From NCBI GenBank assembly GCA_963809795.1, contig CAWELN010000016.1:16312-80311 (forward strand): a stretch of 64,000 nt of DNA, written 5' to 3'. Positions 40,836-48,319 of this stretch are shown here, piece by piece. The notes under the pieces are model-generated. The model saw only the letters and a program-made list of their open reading frames with translations. It did no database searches and was not told where the DNA came from. Source of the stretch: DASUAS01 sp963809795. GTDB taxonomy: Bacteria > Actinomycetota > Acidimicrobiia > IMCC26256 > DASPTH01. The position numbers and the translations under genes are program-made. Every line of letters begins with the position of its first letter. The stretch's first letter is position 1.

Positions 40836-42394
40836 GTGCGGGCCAGCTCCCGTTCGACTTCCTCCACCGTGAGGAACGGCGGCAGCACGCGCAGCACCTG
40901 CGGTGCGAACAGCGAGCCCGCGAGTACGTCGCGGGCGTCGCCGTCGGCGACGATCTCGCCGTCGCCGAGCACGATCGCGTGGGTGGCGATGCGGGCGGCC
41001 AGCTCGACGTCGTGCGTCGCCAACACCACGGCACCGCCGCCGGCGGCGTGCCGGTGCACCGCGTGCTCGAGCGCAGCGCGCGACGGCGCGTCCATGCCAC
41101 GCGTCGGCTCGTCGAGCAGCAGGACGGGCGCGCCACCCACTGCCACCGCGGCGATCGCCACCCGCTGGCGCTCGCCACCCGAGAGGCTGCGGGGATGCTC
41201 ACCCGCGAGATCGGTGAGATGGAGGGCGTCGAGCCAGTGCTCGACCGCCTCGGTGTCGACCCGTCCGAGCAGCCGTTGCGTCTCGTCCAGCTCGCGGCGC
41301 ACGGTGGCGGAGAACAGCATCGTGTTCGGGTTCTGCGGCACGTACGCGACGCGCACTCGCCGGTCCACCGCACCGGCGGTCGGCGGCACGAGATCGGCGA
41401 GGGCCCGCAGGAGGGTGGTCTTGCCGGCGCCGTTGCGGCCGAACAATGCGATGACGTCACCCGCGTGCAGCTCGAGGTCGACCCGGCGCACCGCGGGATG
41501 ACCGCCGAGCACGACGCGCAGGTCGCGCGCCGTCACCAGCGTCTCGCCCGGCGCGCCCGCCGCGGGCTCCGCTGGCGGTGGGAGGTCGACCGGCTGTCGA
41601 GCCGCGCAGCCTCGGGCGTCGCGCACGGTCAACGGCAACGGTGTCCAACCGAGCGCTCGTCCGAGGCGGGTGACGGTCGGTGCGCCCGGGTAGTCACCCA
41701 GCACGGCGTCGACGGTGTCGGGCCGGCCCACCCGTCCGTCGTCGACGAGGACGGCGCGGTCGGCGAGCGGCGCGGCGCGCTCCAGCCGGTGCTCGGCGAG
41801 CACCACGGTGGTGCCGAGGTCGTGGTTGAGCCGCACGAGTGCGGCCAGCACGTCGTCGGCACCCTGCGGGTCGAGCTGCGACGTCGGCTCGTCGAGCACC
41901 AGCGCCTGCGGCCCGGCGGCGAGCGCACCGGCGATCACGCAGCGTTGCCGCTCGCCGCCCGAGAGGGTCGCCGGGTCGCGGTCGCGCAGGTGCGCGATGC
42001 CGAGCGCGTCGAGCACCTCCTCGACGCGCCGGCGCATCGCCTCCTGGGAGAAGCCGAGGTTCTCGAGCACGAAGGCGAGGTCGCGCTCCACGTGGTTCAC
42101 GACGAACTGCGACTCCGGGTCCTGCGCGACGAAGCCGACGATGTCGGCGAGCTCGCGCGGATGGTGTGATCGGGTCGAGCGACCGAACACCTCGACGTCG
42201 CCACCGAACCGGCCGCCGCTCGCGTGGGGCACGAGGCCGTTCGCGGCGCGCAGCAGCGTGCTCTTCCCCGAGCCCGAGGCGCCGACCACGAGCAGGAGCT
42301 CAGCGGGTGCGATCTCGAGGTCGACCTCGCGCAGCGCGGCGCGCGCCCGGTCGGGATACGCGAACGACACGTCCCGGTAGGAGATCGCGCTCAT
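40832..42394 (-). CDS. ECF transporter ATPase, two fused ABC domains (EcfA-A')
   Basis: A 520-residue fusion of both ECF ATPases. Domain 1 has Walker A GASGSGKST near residue 37, Q-loop FVAQDPESQFV, signature LSGGERQR and Walker B ALVLDEPTSQLDP. Domain 2, after a Pro/Ala linker, has GRNGAGKTT near 318, YVPQNPNTMLF, LSGGERQR, PVLLLDEPTRGMD and the switch His in LATHDVE. The Q-loop segments followed by glutamine and the FSATV sequence are typical of ECF rather than ordinary ABC importers. It powers uptake with EcfT (upstream, after a hairpin element) and the S component (GTGA overlap). Confidence 0.93.
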   Translation of the reverse strand: MSAISYRDVSFAYPDRARAALREVDLEIAPAELLLVVGASGSGKSTLLRAANGLVPHASGGRFGGDVEVFGRSTRSHHPRELADIVGFVAQDPESQFVVNHVERDLAFVLENLGFSQEAMRRRVEEVLDALGIAHLRDRDPATLSGGERQRCVIAGALAAGPQALVLDEPTSQLDPQGADDVLAALVRLNHDLGTTVVLAEHRLERAAPLADRAVLVDDGRVGRPDTVDAVLGDYPGAPTVTRLGRALGWTPLPLTVRDARGCAARQPVDLPPPAEPAAGAPGETLVTARDLRVVLGGHPAVRRVDLELHAGDVIALFGRNGAGKTTLLRALADLVPPTAGAVDRRVRVAYVPQNPNTMLFSATVRRELDETQRLLGRVDTEAVEHWLDALHLTDLAGEHPRSLSGGERQRVAIAAVAVGGAPVLLLDEPTRGMDAPSRAALEHAVHRHAAGGGAVVLATHDVELAARIATHAIVLGDGEIVADGDARDVLAGSLFAPQVLRVLPPFLTVEEVERELART

Positions 42395-42422
42395 GCTCGC
42401 CCGCTCTCGGTGCTTGCTCGAT

Positions 42423-42470
42423 GGCTCGCTCCCTGCGGGCCGGGATACCCGGCCCGCAGCCGTTCGCTCA
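42423..42470. repeat. REP-like hairpin element, copy 2, between ecfT and ecfA genes
   Basis: CTGCGGGCCGGG and CCCGGCCCGCAG are perfect 12-base arms around a 3-base loop (42433-42459), flanked by GGCTCGCTC on the left and CCGTTCGCTCAC on the right. Flanks and layout match the element at 23277. In the middle of an operon a hairpin this strong may set the ratio of EcfT to EcfA by stabilising or attenuating the message. Confidence 0.75.
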
Positions 42471-42485
42471 CTTGCACCGGGGCGC

Positions 42486-43607
42486 TCATGCGGGTTCCCG
42501 GGCGGGCACGAAGACGGGAGCGAGGAGCGGGAGCAGCGCGAGCGCCGGCAGTGCGTGCAAGGCCGGCCAGGTCAACGGGTTGGCGAACCACACCAGGCTG
42601 CTGTCACCGGCCAGCGAGCACGTCGCCATCGCGACCGGCGCCAGCAGCACCGCACCGGCCATCAGCCAGTCGGCGGTGCCCATGCGACGCGGCCGGTACC
42701 GCACCCGTTGCGTGCCCGACGAGGCGAGGAGGATCGCCGCCGCGAGCCCGCCCGCGCCCGCCAGGCCGAGCACTGACGCGACCGCGTCGGACTCCCCGAT
42801 CAGCGCGACGAACGCGCCGCCCAGCGCGAGCAACGACGCGACGCCGCACCATCCCGCGATCCGGTCGCGCGGGCTCGCCCCGGCGCGGGCGAACCCGCGC
42901 GCGTCCATCGATTCGGCGAGCGTCACCGCCCGCTCCAACCCGAGCTCGAGCACGGGCACGACCTGGCGCAGGAGCCGTCCCCGGCGCACCACCCGGCCGC
43001 CGGTCCGGGCGCGGTCGGCCTCGCGTACGTCGTGGATGGCCGCGAGCGTGGCCGGCACGAACGCCAGCCCGACCACGACGACCAGCCCGACCTCGTAGAA
43101 CGCACGGGGCGTCGACTGCACCAGCTCGGAATGGGAGACCACGGAGTTGAACGCGCCGAACACGCCCATCACGCCGACGATGGCGAACCCCTCGGCGAGG
43201 GACTGGAGCATGATCCGGAGCTCCACGGTGCCGCCGACGGTGAAGCCACCGAGCAGCTGAGGGAGCCCGAAGTGGGGCGTCGTGAAGAGGACGTCGCCCA
43301 CGCCGTGGGTCGTCGCCACCGTGAGCAGCATGCGTACGACGGCGAACAGCGTGCCCACGGCCAGCAGCAAGGGGAACGCACGCGCGTACGGACCCGGCTG
43401 GGCGTGCAGCGACACCGCGACGGACGCGATCCCGATGACCAGCGCGACGTACAGCGGGTTCGGCGCCAACTGGATGCACGCGGCCGCCGCCAGCGCCCAC
43501 GCGAGCCACACACCCGCGTGCCAGGTCGCACGCGCGCGGGTGTCGGCAACGCCGACCTGTGCCGAGGTCCGGGTGGCAGGTGCGCGGGATTGCGTGGTGG
43601 TCGTCAC
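42486..43607 (-). CDS. ECF transporter transmembrane coupling protein (EcfT)
   Basis: A 373-residue membrane protein. The long cytoplasmic coupling region has HDVREADRARTGGR and, after it, LAESMDARGFARAG, the two Ala-Arg-Gly-like motifs by which EcfT grips the two ATPases. Hydrophobic helices flank this on both sides, with four extra C-terminal helices making it longer than typical EcfT (about 265 residues). Start GTG 43607. It begins the minus-strand operon T, A-A', S, divergent from the riboswitch-controlled operon. Confidence 0.9.
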   Translation of the reverse strand: MTTTTQSRAPATRTSAQVGVADTRARATWHAGVWLAWALAAAACIQLAPNPLYVALVIGIASVAVSLHAQPGPYARAFPLLLAVGTLFAVVRMLLTVATTHGVGDVLFTTPHFGLPQLLGGFTVGGTVELRIMLQSLAEGFAIVGVMGVFGAFNSVVSHSELVQSTPRAFYEVGLVVVVGLAFVPATLAAIHDVREADRARTGGRVVRRGRLLRQVVPVLELGLERAVTLAESMDARGFARAGASPRDRIAGWCGVASLLALGGAFVALIGESDAVASVLGLAGAGGLAAAILLASSGTQRVRYRPRRMGTADWLMAGAVLLAPVAMATCSLAGDSSLVWFANPLTWPALHALPALALLPLLAPVFVPAREPA

Positions 43608-43614
43608 GTCGGAC

Positions 43615-43620
43615 TAACGT
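43615..43620 (+). promoter_or_regulatory. Candidate -10 box (TAACGT) for the riboswitch transcript
   Basis: TAACGT lies 8 bases before the first paired base of the riboswitch P1 stem (43629), a fitting place for the transcription start. It is also only 8 bases from the ecfT start on the other strand. Confidence 0.45.
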
Positions 43621-43628
43621 GCCCTCTC

Positions 43629-43782
43629 GACAACGGTTGCGCGCAACCCGGATGTTGCGTGCGGTTCCCGGGCTCCGGCCCGGGGACGGGGGAAGTCGGT
43701 GCGAGACCGACGCTGACCCGCAACTGTGAGCGGCTCTGCGGCACCCCGCCGCACTCCGCGAGCCAGGCTACCTGCCGTTGTC
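43629..43782 (+). promoter_or_regulatory. Cobalamin (adenosylcobalamin-type) riboswitch
   Basis: The conserved core GGGGGAAGTCGGTGCGAG continues to CGCTGACCCGCAACTGTGA (43688-43729), and the B12 box reads GCGAGCCAGGCTACCTGCC (43758-43776). P1 is a perfect 8-base pair between GACAACGG (43629-43636) and CCGTTGTC (43775-43782). Downstream, a GGCCC/GGGCC hairpin (43836-43855) sits just ahead of the ribosome site GGAGG (43858-43862) and ATG 43872, so control is probably at translation initiation: B12 present, expression low. It faces the plus-strand genes only. Confidence 0.93.
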
Positions 43783-43871
43783 CACCGGGCCACCGGTGCA
43801 CCCGACGGACGCCGTTCAGCAGGACGGCAGGACACGGCCCTCGTGGAAAGGGGCCTCGGAGGACGATTCCC

Positions 43872-45035
43872 ATGTCGCAGGTGCGTCGTGCGGTCGCGTG
43901 GTGCACCACGCTGACCGCCGCCTTCTCGTTCACGCTCTTCTCGTCACCCGCGCAGGCGGCCGACCCCGCGTCGCAGACGACCGCCGACGCCGCGGTTGCG
44001 TGGCTGAAGACCCAGCAGCAGTCCGACGGCGGCTTCGAGCTCGCCATGTTCCCGGGCTTCGAGACGCGCGACGCCTCGCTCGCGATCGCCGAGGACGCCC
44101 AGACCGGTACCACGTGGAGCACCACCGAGGCGCTCGACGCGCTCGGCGCCCTCCACTTCGGCGGCACGCCCGCGGGTGCCACGCCGCTCGACGCCCTCGA
44201 CGCCTTCGGTGCCACCGTCACCACGGCCGGCGCCGCGGCCAAGACCATCGTGTTGACCGCCTCGCCGCTCGGCCTCGACCCGTCGGCGTTCGATCCCGCC
44301 GGCGACGGCACCCCGGTGAACCTCGTCGCTCTCCTCGACTCCGGCTGCGCCGCCGACACCGCCTCCTTCGGCCCCGCGTTCAGCGACACGCTCTACGGCG
44401 TGCTCGCCAAGAAGCTCGTGTGCGGCACGCCGCCGCCCGCCGCGCTGGCGGCCATCCGCGCCGACCAGCAGGCGAACGGTGGCTGGAACTTCAACGGCGA
44501 CCCGACCGGCACCGACGTCGACCCCGACACCACCGCGGTCGCGGTCGAGGCCCTGGTGGCCGGCGGTGCCGACGCCTCCGACCCCGCGGTGCACGCCGCG
44601 CTCGCCTTCTACGCCGCCAACCAGCAGGCCAGCGGTGCGTGGCAGTCCTTCGGCACCGACGACCCCAACTCCACCTCGCTCTCCATCCTCGCCATCACCG
44701 CCGCCGGCTTCGACGTGGAATCGTCGTGCTGGCGCGACACGGCCGACCCGGGTACGGCGGGCAGCGCGTACGCGAGCCCGACCGCGTGGCTGCGTTCCCA
44801 GCAGCTCACCGCGCCGCCGGCCGACGCCGGTCGCATCGCGAGCCCGAACGACAGCTTCGGCGTGAACACGTTCGCCACGTCGCAGACGGTCGAGGGGCTG
44901 CTCCGGTCGTGGTTGCCGATCACCGTCGCGGCCGCGCCGACCTGTGCGGTGCCGCTGACGCCACTCACGCCGGGGTCGGGCGCGCCGGCGGCGGCGGCCG
45001 AGGCCGTGGCGGTGACCCCGCACTTCACCGGATGA
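43872..45035 (+). CDS. Secreted alpha/alpha-barrel (prenyltransferase/QW-repeat) protein, intrinsic-factor alpha-domain-like
   Basis: A 387-residue protein with a signal peptide (cleavage after SSPAQA, about residue 30). The mature part is built of helical repeats with QxxxGG/W motifs: TQQQSDGGFE, DQQANGGWNFNG, NQQASGAWQSFG, and a final segment SQQLT...NDSFGVNTFATSQ. This is the alpha6/alpha6 toroid of squalene cyclases, which is also the alpha domain of animal intrinsic factor and transcobalamin. Four cysteines could form two disulphides. There is no catalytic DxDD cyclase motif. A B12 riboswitch controls it, and a DUF4430 gene follows with ATGA overlap. I infer extracytoplasmic cobalamin binding. 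Confidence 0.75.
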   Translation: MSQVRRAVAWCTTLTAAFSFTLFSSPAQAADPASQTTADAAVAWLKTQQQSDGGFELAMFPGFETRDASLAIAEDAQTGTTWSTTEALDALGALHFGGTPAGATPLDALDAFGATVTTAGAAAKTIVLTASPLGLDPSAFDPAGDGTPVNLVALLDSGCAADTASFGPAFSDTLYGVLAKKLVCGTPPPAALAAIRADQQANGGWNFNGDPTGTDVDPDTTAVAVEALVAGGADASDPAVHAALAFYAANQQASGAWQSFGTDDPNSTSLSILAITAAGFDVESSCWRDTADPGTAGSAYASPTAWLRSQQLTAPPADAGRIASPNDSFGVNTFATSQTVEGLLRSWLPITVAAAPTCAVPLTPLTPGSGAPAAAAEAVAVTPHFTG

Positions 45036-45916
45036 CCCGCCGCGGGCGCGGCCTGCGGGCCCTGCTCGTCGCGGTGGTGGGCGCGGCGGCGCTCGGCCTC
45101 GGACCGGCCGCGCACGCCGACGTCGACGCGCAGGGGTGCAGCTCGCGCGCGGTGGTCGTCGTCGAACCGGGTCCCGGCGCGGTGTCGATCTGCTTCGACG
45201 GATCGATCTCCGGCCTCGACGCGCTCCAGCTCGCGGGGGCCAACCCGGTGACCTACGGCTTCGCCGGCCAGGGCGCCGCGGTCTGCCAGCTGTACGGCGT
45301 GGGGAACCCGGCGGACCAGTCGTGCCTCATCGGTCCTGGTGGCCAGTACTGGGCGTACTTCCGCGCCGCGCCCGGCGCGGGAGGCTGGACGTACTCGCGC
45401 GGCGGTGCCGGCAGCTCCACCGTGGTCGACGGGTCGGTCGAGGGCTGGCGGTACGGCACCGGGGGCGCGCCCGGCTTCGTCTCCTTCTGCTCGGTGGTGA
45501 GCTGTGCGCCGCCACCCACCAACCCGCCCCCGACCGCGCCGCCCGTGACCGCGCCCCCCGTCGCGCCGGCCGGGCCGACCGCGTCGCCGGCCGGTGGAGG
45601 GAACGGCGGTGCCCCCGCGCCGGGCGCGACCGCCACCACCGCGCCGTCGTCCTCCAAGGATGGCAAGAGCGGAGCGGGCGCCGAGTCGGGCACGGCCGCC
45701 GCCACCAGCACGACCGGCGGTTCCGGCGGCAACGGCACGACCGGGAAGCGGCAGGCCCGAGGCGCCGGCGATGCCGTCGCCCTGGGCCCGGGGAGCGGCT
45801 CGGGTGGGGACTCCGGCTCGCCCGTGGGCGTGGTGATCGCGATCGTGGCCGTCGTGCTGGCGGCCGGGACAGGGCTCTGGGTCCGCCATCGCCGCCGGGG
45901 ATCCGCACCCGGCTGA
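45032..45916 (+). CDS. DUF4430-like, membrane-anchored protein, intrinsic-factor beta-domain-like
   Basis: A 294-residue surface protein. A signal peptide (LLVAVVGAAALGLGPAAHA) precedes one domain of about 110 residues: AVVVVEPGPGAVSICFDGSI, SGLDALQLAG, GGQYWAYFRAAPGAGGWTYS and DGSVEGWRYG. This follows the DUF4430 pattern, the fold of the beta domain of transcobalamin and intrinsic factor. A Pro/Thr/Gly/Ser-rich stalk of about 110 residues leads to a C-terminal helix (VGVVIAIVAVVLAAGTGLWV) with Arg/His-rich end, anchoring it in the membrane. It is coupled to the alpha-barrel gene. I infer that the pair clamps cobalamin and hands it to the ECF transporter. Confidence 0.72.
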   Translation: MTRRGRGLRALLVAVVGAAALGLGPAAHADVDAQGCSSRAVVVVEPGPGAVSICFDGSISGLDALQLAGANPVTYGFAGQGAAVCQLYGVGNPADQSCLIGPGGQYWAYFRAAPGAGGWTYSRGGAGSSTVVDGSVEGWRYGTGGAPGFVSFCSVVSCAPPPTNPPPTAPPVTAPPVAPAGPTASPAGGGNGGAPAPGATATTAPSSSKDGKSGAGAESGTAAATSTTGGSGGNGTTGKRQARGAGDAVALGPGSGSGGDSGSPVGVVIAIVAVVLAAGTGLWVRHRRRGSAPG

Positions 45917-45940
45917 TCCCTCCGGTACGGTGCCACGACC

Positions 45941-46852
45941 ATGGCGACGCGCACGCGCACGTTCGGAGCGGGGAACCGCGAGAGTCACGACGCCAGCGAT
46001 TTCTACGCGCGCTTCACCGCGCCCCACCTGTCGAAGGACGCGACCGTCAACCCGTGCGGGGCGGCCGACTCGGTGATCTGCGGTGACGCGCGCGACATGG
46101 CCGATGTCGACGACAACTCCGTCGCGCTGGTGGTCACGTCACCGCCGTACTTCGCGGGCAAGGCGTACGAGACCGACCTCGGCGCCGGCCACGTCCCCGC
46201 CACCTACCTCGAGTACCTCGTCATGCTGCGCGACGTGTTCGCGGAGTGCCTGCGGGTCCTCGAACCGGGCGGTCGGCTGTGCGTCAACGTCGCCAACCTC
46301 GGCCGCAAGCCGTACCGATCGCTGGCCGGCGACGTCACCACCATCCTCCAGGACGAGCTCGCGATGTTGCTGCGGGGCGAGGTCGTCTGGGTGAAGGCGA
46401 AGGGCGCGGCCGGCTCGTGCGCGTTCGGGTCGTACATGAAGGCGTCGAACCCGGTGCTCCGGGATCTCACCGAACGGGTGGTGATCGCGTCGAAGGGTCG
46501 CTTCGACCGCGCCATCCCCGTCAAGGTGCGCGCGGAGCAGGGCCTGCCGCACGTGTCGGACATCAGCAAGGAGGAGTTCCTGGCGTCGACCCTCGACGTG
46601 TGGGAGATCCGCCCCGAGCGGGCCCGGCGCGTGCACCACCCGGCGCCGTTCCCGGTGGAGCTCCCCGAACGCTTCATCCGGCTCTACACGTACGTCGGCG
46701 ACGTCGTGCTCGACCCGTTCCTCGGCTCCGGCTCCACCGCGGTGGCCGCGGTGCGCACCGGCCGGCGGTACGTCGGCTACGACACCGATCCCGAGTACGT
46801 CGCCATCGCCGAAGCCCGCATCGACGAGGCCCGGGAACCCACGGCCGACTGA
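45941..46852 (+). CDS. DNA methyltransferase, N4-cytosine/N6-adenine beta class, orphan
   Basis: A 303-residue enzyme. The catalytic motif VTSPPYF near residues 65-71 precedes the S-adenosylmethionine motif LDPFLGSGSTAVAA near 255, the order of beta-class methyltransferases; TSPPY is usual for N4-cytosine enzymes. Motif X-like segments lie around ERFIRLYTYVGD. No restriction endonuclease gene adjoins it, so it is likely a solitary methylase with an epigenetic or housekeeping role. TACGGT lies 9 bases before ATG 45941. Target sequence is unknown. Confidence 0.88.
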   Translation: MATRTRTFGAGNRESHDASDFYARFTAPHLSKDATVNPCGAADSVICGDARDMADVDDNSVALVVTSPPYFAGKAYETDLGAGHVPATYLEYLVMLRDVFAECLRVLEPGGRLCVNVANLGRKPYRSLAGDVTTILQDELAMLLRGEVVWVKAKGAAGSCAFGSYMKASNPVLRDLTERVVIASKGRFDRAIPVKVRAEQGLPHVSDISKEEFLASTLDVWEIRPERARRVHHPAPFPVELPERFIRLYTYVGDVVLDPFLGSGSTAVAAVRTGRRYVGYDTDPEYVAIAEARIDEAREPTAD

Positions 46853-46931
46853 CGCCGACCTTCGCCGAACCCGGCGCCCGGCCGAGTGACGGCGGCGCGG
46901 CGGCGGGCCGTACCATCGGGCGCACCTCCTT

Positions 46932-47705
46932 ATGCTCGTCCTCGGCATCAACGTCTCGAGCAACTTCTACCTGCTCACCGCGTTCGGCGGCGGCGTGATC
47001 TCCTTCCTGTCGCCGTGCGTGCTGCCCATCGTGCCCGGCTACCTGAGCCTGATCACGGGGCTGTCGGTGGGCGAGATCCGCGAGCAGCAACGGCACTACC
47101 TCAAGCGCATCGCCCTCAACACCGGCATGTTCGTCCTCGGCTTCACGGTGGTGTTCGTGCTGCTCGGCCTCATCACCACCGCGGCGGGGAGCGCGCTCTT
47201 CCGCAACCAGGAGACCCTCACCCGCATCTCCGGCGGTCTCGTCCTCCTGATGGCGTGCTACCTCGCGGGTTCGCAGCTGCTCACGACCCCGCGCCTGTAC
47301 CAGGAGTTCCGGTTCCAGCCGCATCTCGACCGCTTCGGCCCGGTGGCCGCACCGGTCGCCGGCGCGGCGTTCGGGCTCGGGTGGACACCCTGCATCGGTC
47401 CCGTGCTCGGCGCGGTGCTCGGCTTCGCGGCGGGAGGCGACGACATCGCGCACTCCACGCTGCTGCTCGTCGCGTACTCCCTCGGTCTCGGCGCCTCCTT
47501 CCTCGCCGTCGGCCTGGCGATGGGGAAGCTCACCCGCACCCTGGAGTGGTTCAAGCGCCACTCGCGCGCCATCACGCTGGCCTCGGCCGCGGTGCTCGCC
47601 GTGTTCGGCGTCATCCTGTTGACCGACTCCCTGCCGACGCTGACCGCGCGCATGTCCGACGCGCTCCGTTCGAACGGGTTCGGTTGGCTCGTCGACGCCG
47701 GGTGA
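46932..47705 (+). CDS. ccdA: CcdA-type cytochrome c biogenesis / thiol-disulphide membrane protein
   Basis: A 257-residue protein with six TM helices, relaying reducing power from cytoplasmic thioredoxin to outside proteins, chiefly apocytochrome c. The two redox cysteines are in FLSPCVLPIVPGY (helix 1) and GWTPCIGPVLGA (helix 4), the paired CcdA motifs, both intact. ATG 46932 lies 11 bases after the predicted box region TACCAT but no clear ribosome site is seen. Partners such as ResB/ResC are not in the window, though a thioredoxin fusion is at 17682. Confidence 0.9.
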   Translation: MLVLGINVSSNFYLLTAFGGGVISFLSPCVLPIVPGYLSLITGLSVGEIREQQRHYLKRIALNTGMFVLGFTVVFVLLGLITTAAGSALFRNQETLTRISGGLVLLMACYLAGSQLLTTPRLYQEFRFQPHLDRFGPVAAPVAGAAFGLGWTPCIGPVLGAVLGFAAGGDDIAHSTLLLVAYSLGLGASFLAVGLAMGKLTRTLEWFKRHSRAITLASAAVLAVFGVILLTDSLPTLTARMSDALRSNGFGWLVDAG

Positions 47706-47716
47706 ACCGGTCGTCG

Positions 47717-47722
47717 TAGGCT
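47717..47722 (+). promoter_or_regulatory. Leaderless promoter -10 box (TAGGCT) for the YjbQ-family gene
   Basis: TAGGCT ends 8 bases before ATG 47731. Confidence 0.5.
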
Positions 47723-47730
47723 CGGCGCCG

Positions 47731-48132
47731 ATGGACACCACGGTGCTCGACGTCGACACCTCGCGCCGGCGCGTCGTCGACCTCACCGACCACGTCCGCG
47801 CGTTCTGCCGGACGCGTGGTGACGGGTTGCTCAACGTGTTCGCGCCGCACGCGACCGCGGGCGTGGCGATCATCGAGACGGGGGCCCGCTCCGACGACGA
47901 CCTGGTCGACGCGCTCGAGCGCCTCCTCCCACGCGACGACCGCTACCGGCACGCCCACGGCTCACCTGGCCACGGCGCCGACCACGTGCTCCCCGCGTTC
48001 GTCGCGCCCACCTTGGTCGTGCCGGTGCAACACGGCGATCCGCTCCTGGGCGTCTGGCAGAGCGTCGTGCTCGTCGACCTCAATCGCGACAACCCGCGCC
48101 GTGAGGTGCGGCTGAGCTTCGTGGCCGGCTGA
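47731..48132 (+). CDS. YjbQ/UPF0047 family protein
   Basis: A 133-residue protein of the YjbQ family, small trimeric proteins with weak thiamine-phosphate-synthase-like activity and otherwise unknown role. Conserved pieces are VFAPHATAGVAIIETG, RLLPRDDRYRHAHGSPGHGADH (metal-site His and Asp, read in two parts), APTLVVPVQHGDPLLGVWQS and the acidic VLVDLNRDNPRREV end. Its stop is followed one base later by three tandem copies of the 62-bp repeat. Confidence 0.92.
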   Translation: MDTTVLDVDTSRRRVVDLTDHVRAFCRTRGDGLLNVFAPHATAGVAIIETGARSDDDLVDALERLLPRDDRYRHAHGSPGHGADHVLPAFVAPTLVVPVQHGDPLLGVWQSVVLVDLNRDNPRREVRLSFVAG

Positions 48133-48133
48133 C

Positions 48134-48319
48134 GTGGAGACGAAGCGGAGGAGTGCTCGGATGAGCGGGACGACGAAGCGGAGTCGACCCTAGAGGTGGA
48201 GACGAAGCGGAGGAGTGCTCGGATGAGCGGGACGACGAAGCGGAGTCGACCGTAGAGGTGGAGACGAAGCGGAGGAGTGCTCGGATGAGCGGGACGACGA
48301 AGCGGAGTCGACCGTAGAC
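48134..48319 (+). repeat. Dispersed 61-63-bp intergenic repeat, locus 4 (three tandem units, 62-bp period)
   Basis: Units start at 48134, 48196 and 48258 and differ from each other by only one or two bases near their ends (CCCTAGAG, CCGTAGAG, CCGTAGAC). The array fills the entire gap between yjbQ's stop and the aminotransferase start; the GTG start at 48320 coincides with where a fourth unit's GTG would begin. There are no spacers, so this is not a CRISPR array. Confidence 0.92.

Noticed and set aside
42391..42591. A 66-codon minus-strand gene between ecfT and ecfA
   Set aside because: It is read largely from the hairpin element and the end of ecfT, with no domain-like sequence.
43872..45035. 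Squalene/terpene cyclase
   Set aside because: The QW-type repeats fit the fold, but there is no DxDD acid motif, the protein has a signal peptide, and it is under a B12 riboswitch.
45941..46852. Restriction-modification system
   Set aside because: Neighbours are a B12-binding-like gene and ccdA; no nuclease or specificity subunit is present.
48134..48319. Possible CRISPR array
   Set aside because: The 62-base units are contiguous, with no unique spacers and no cas genes; single units of the same family occur elsewhere between genes.
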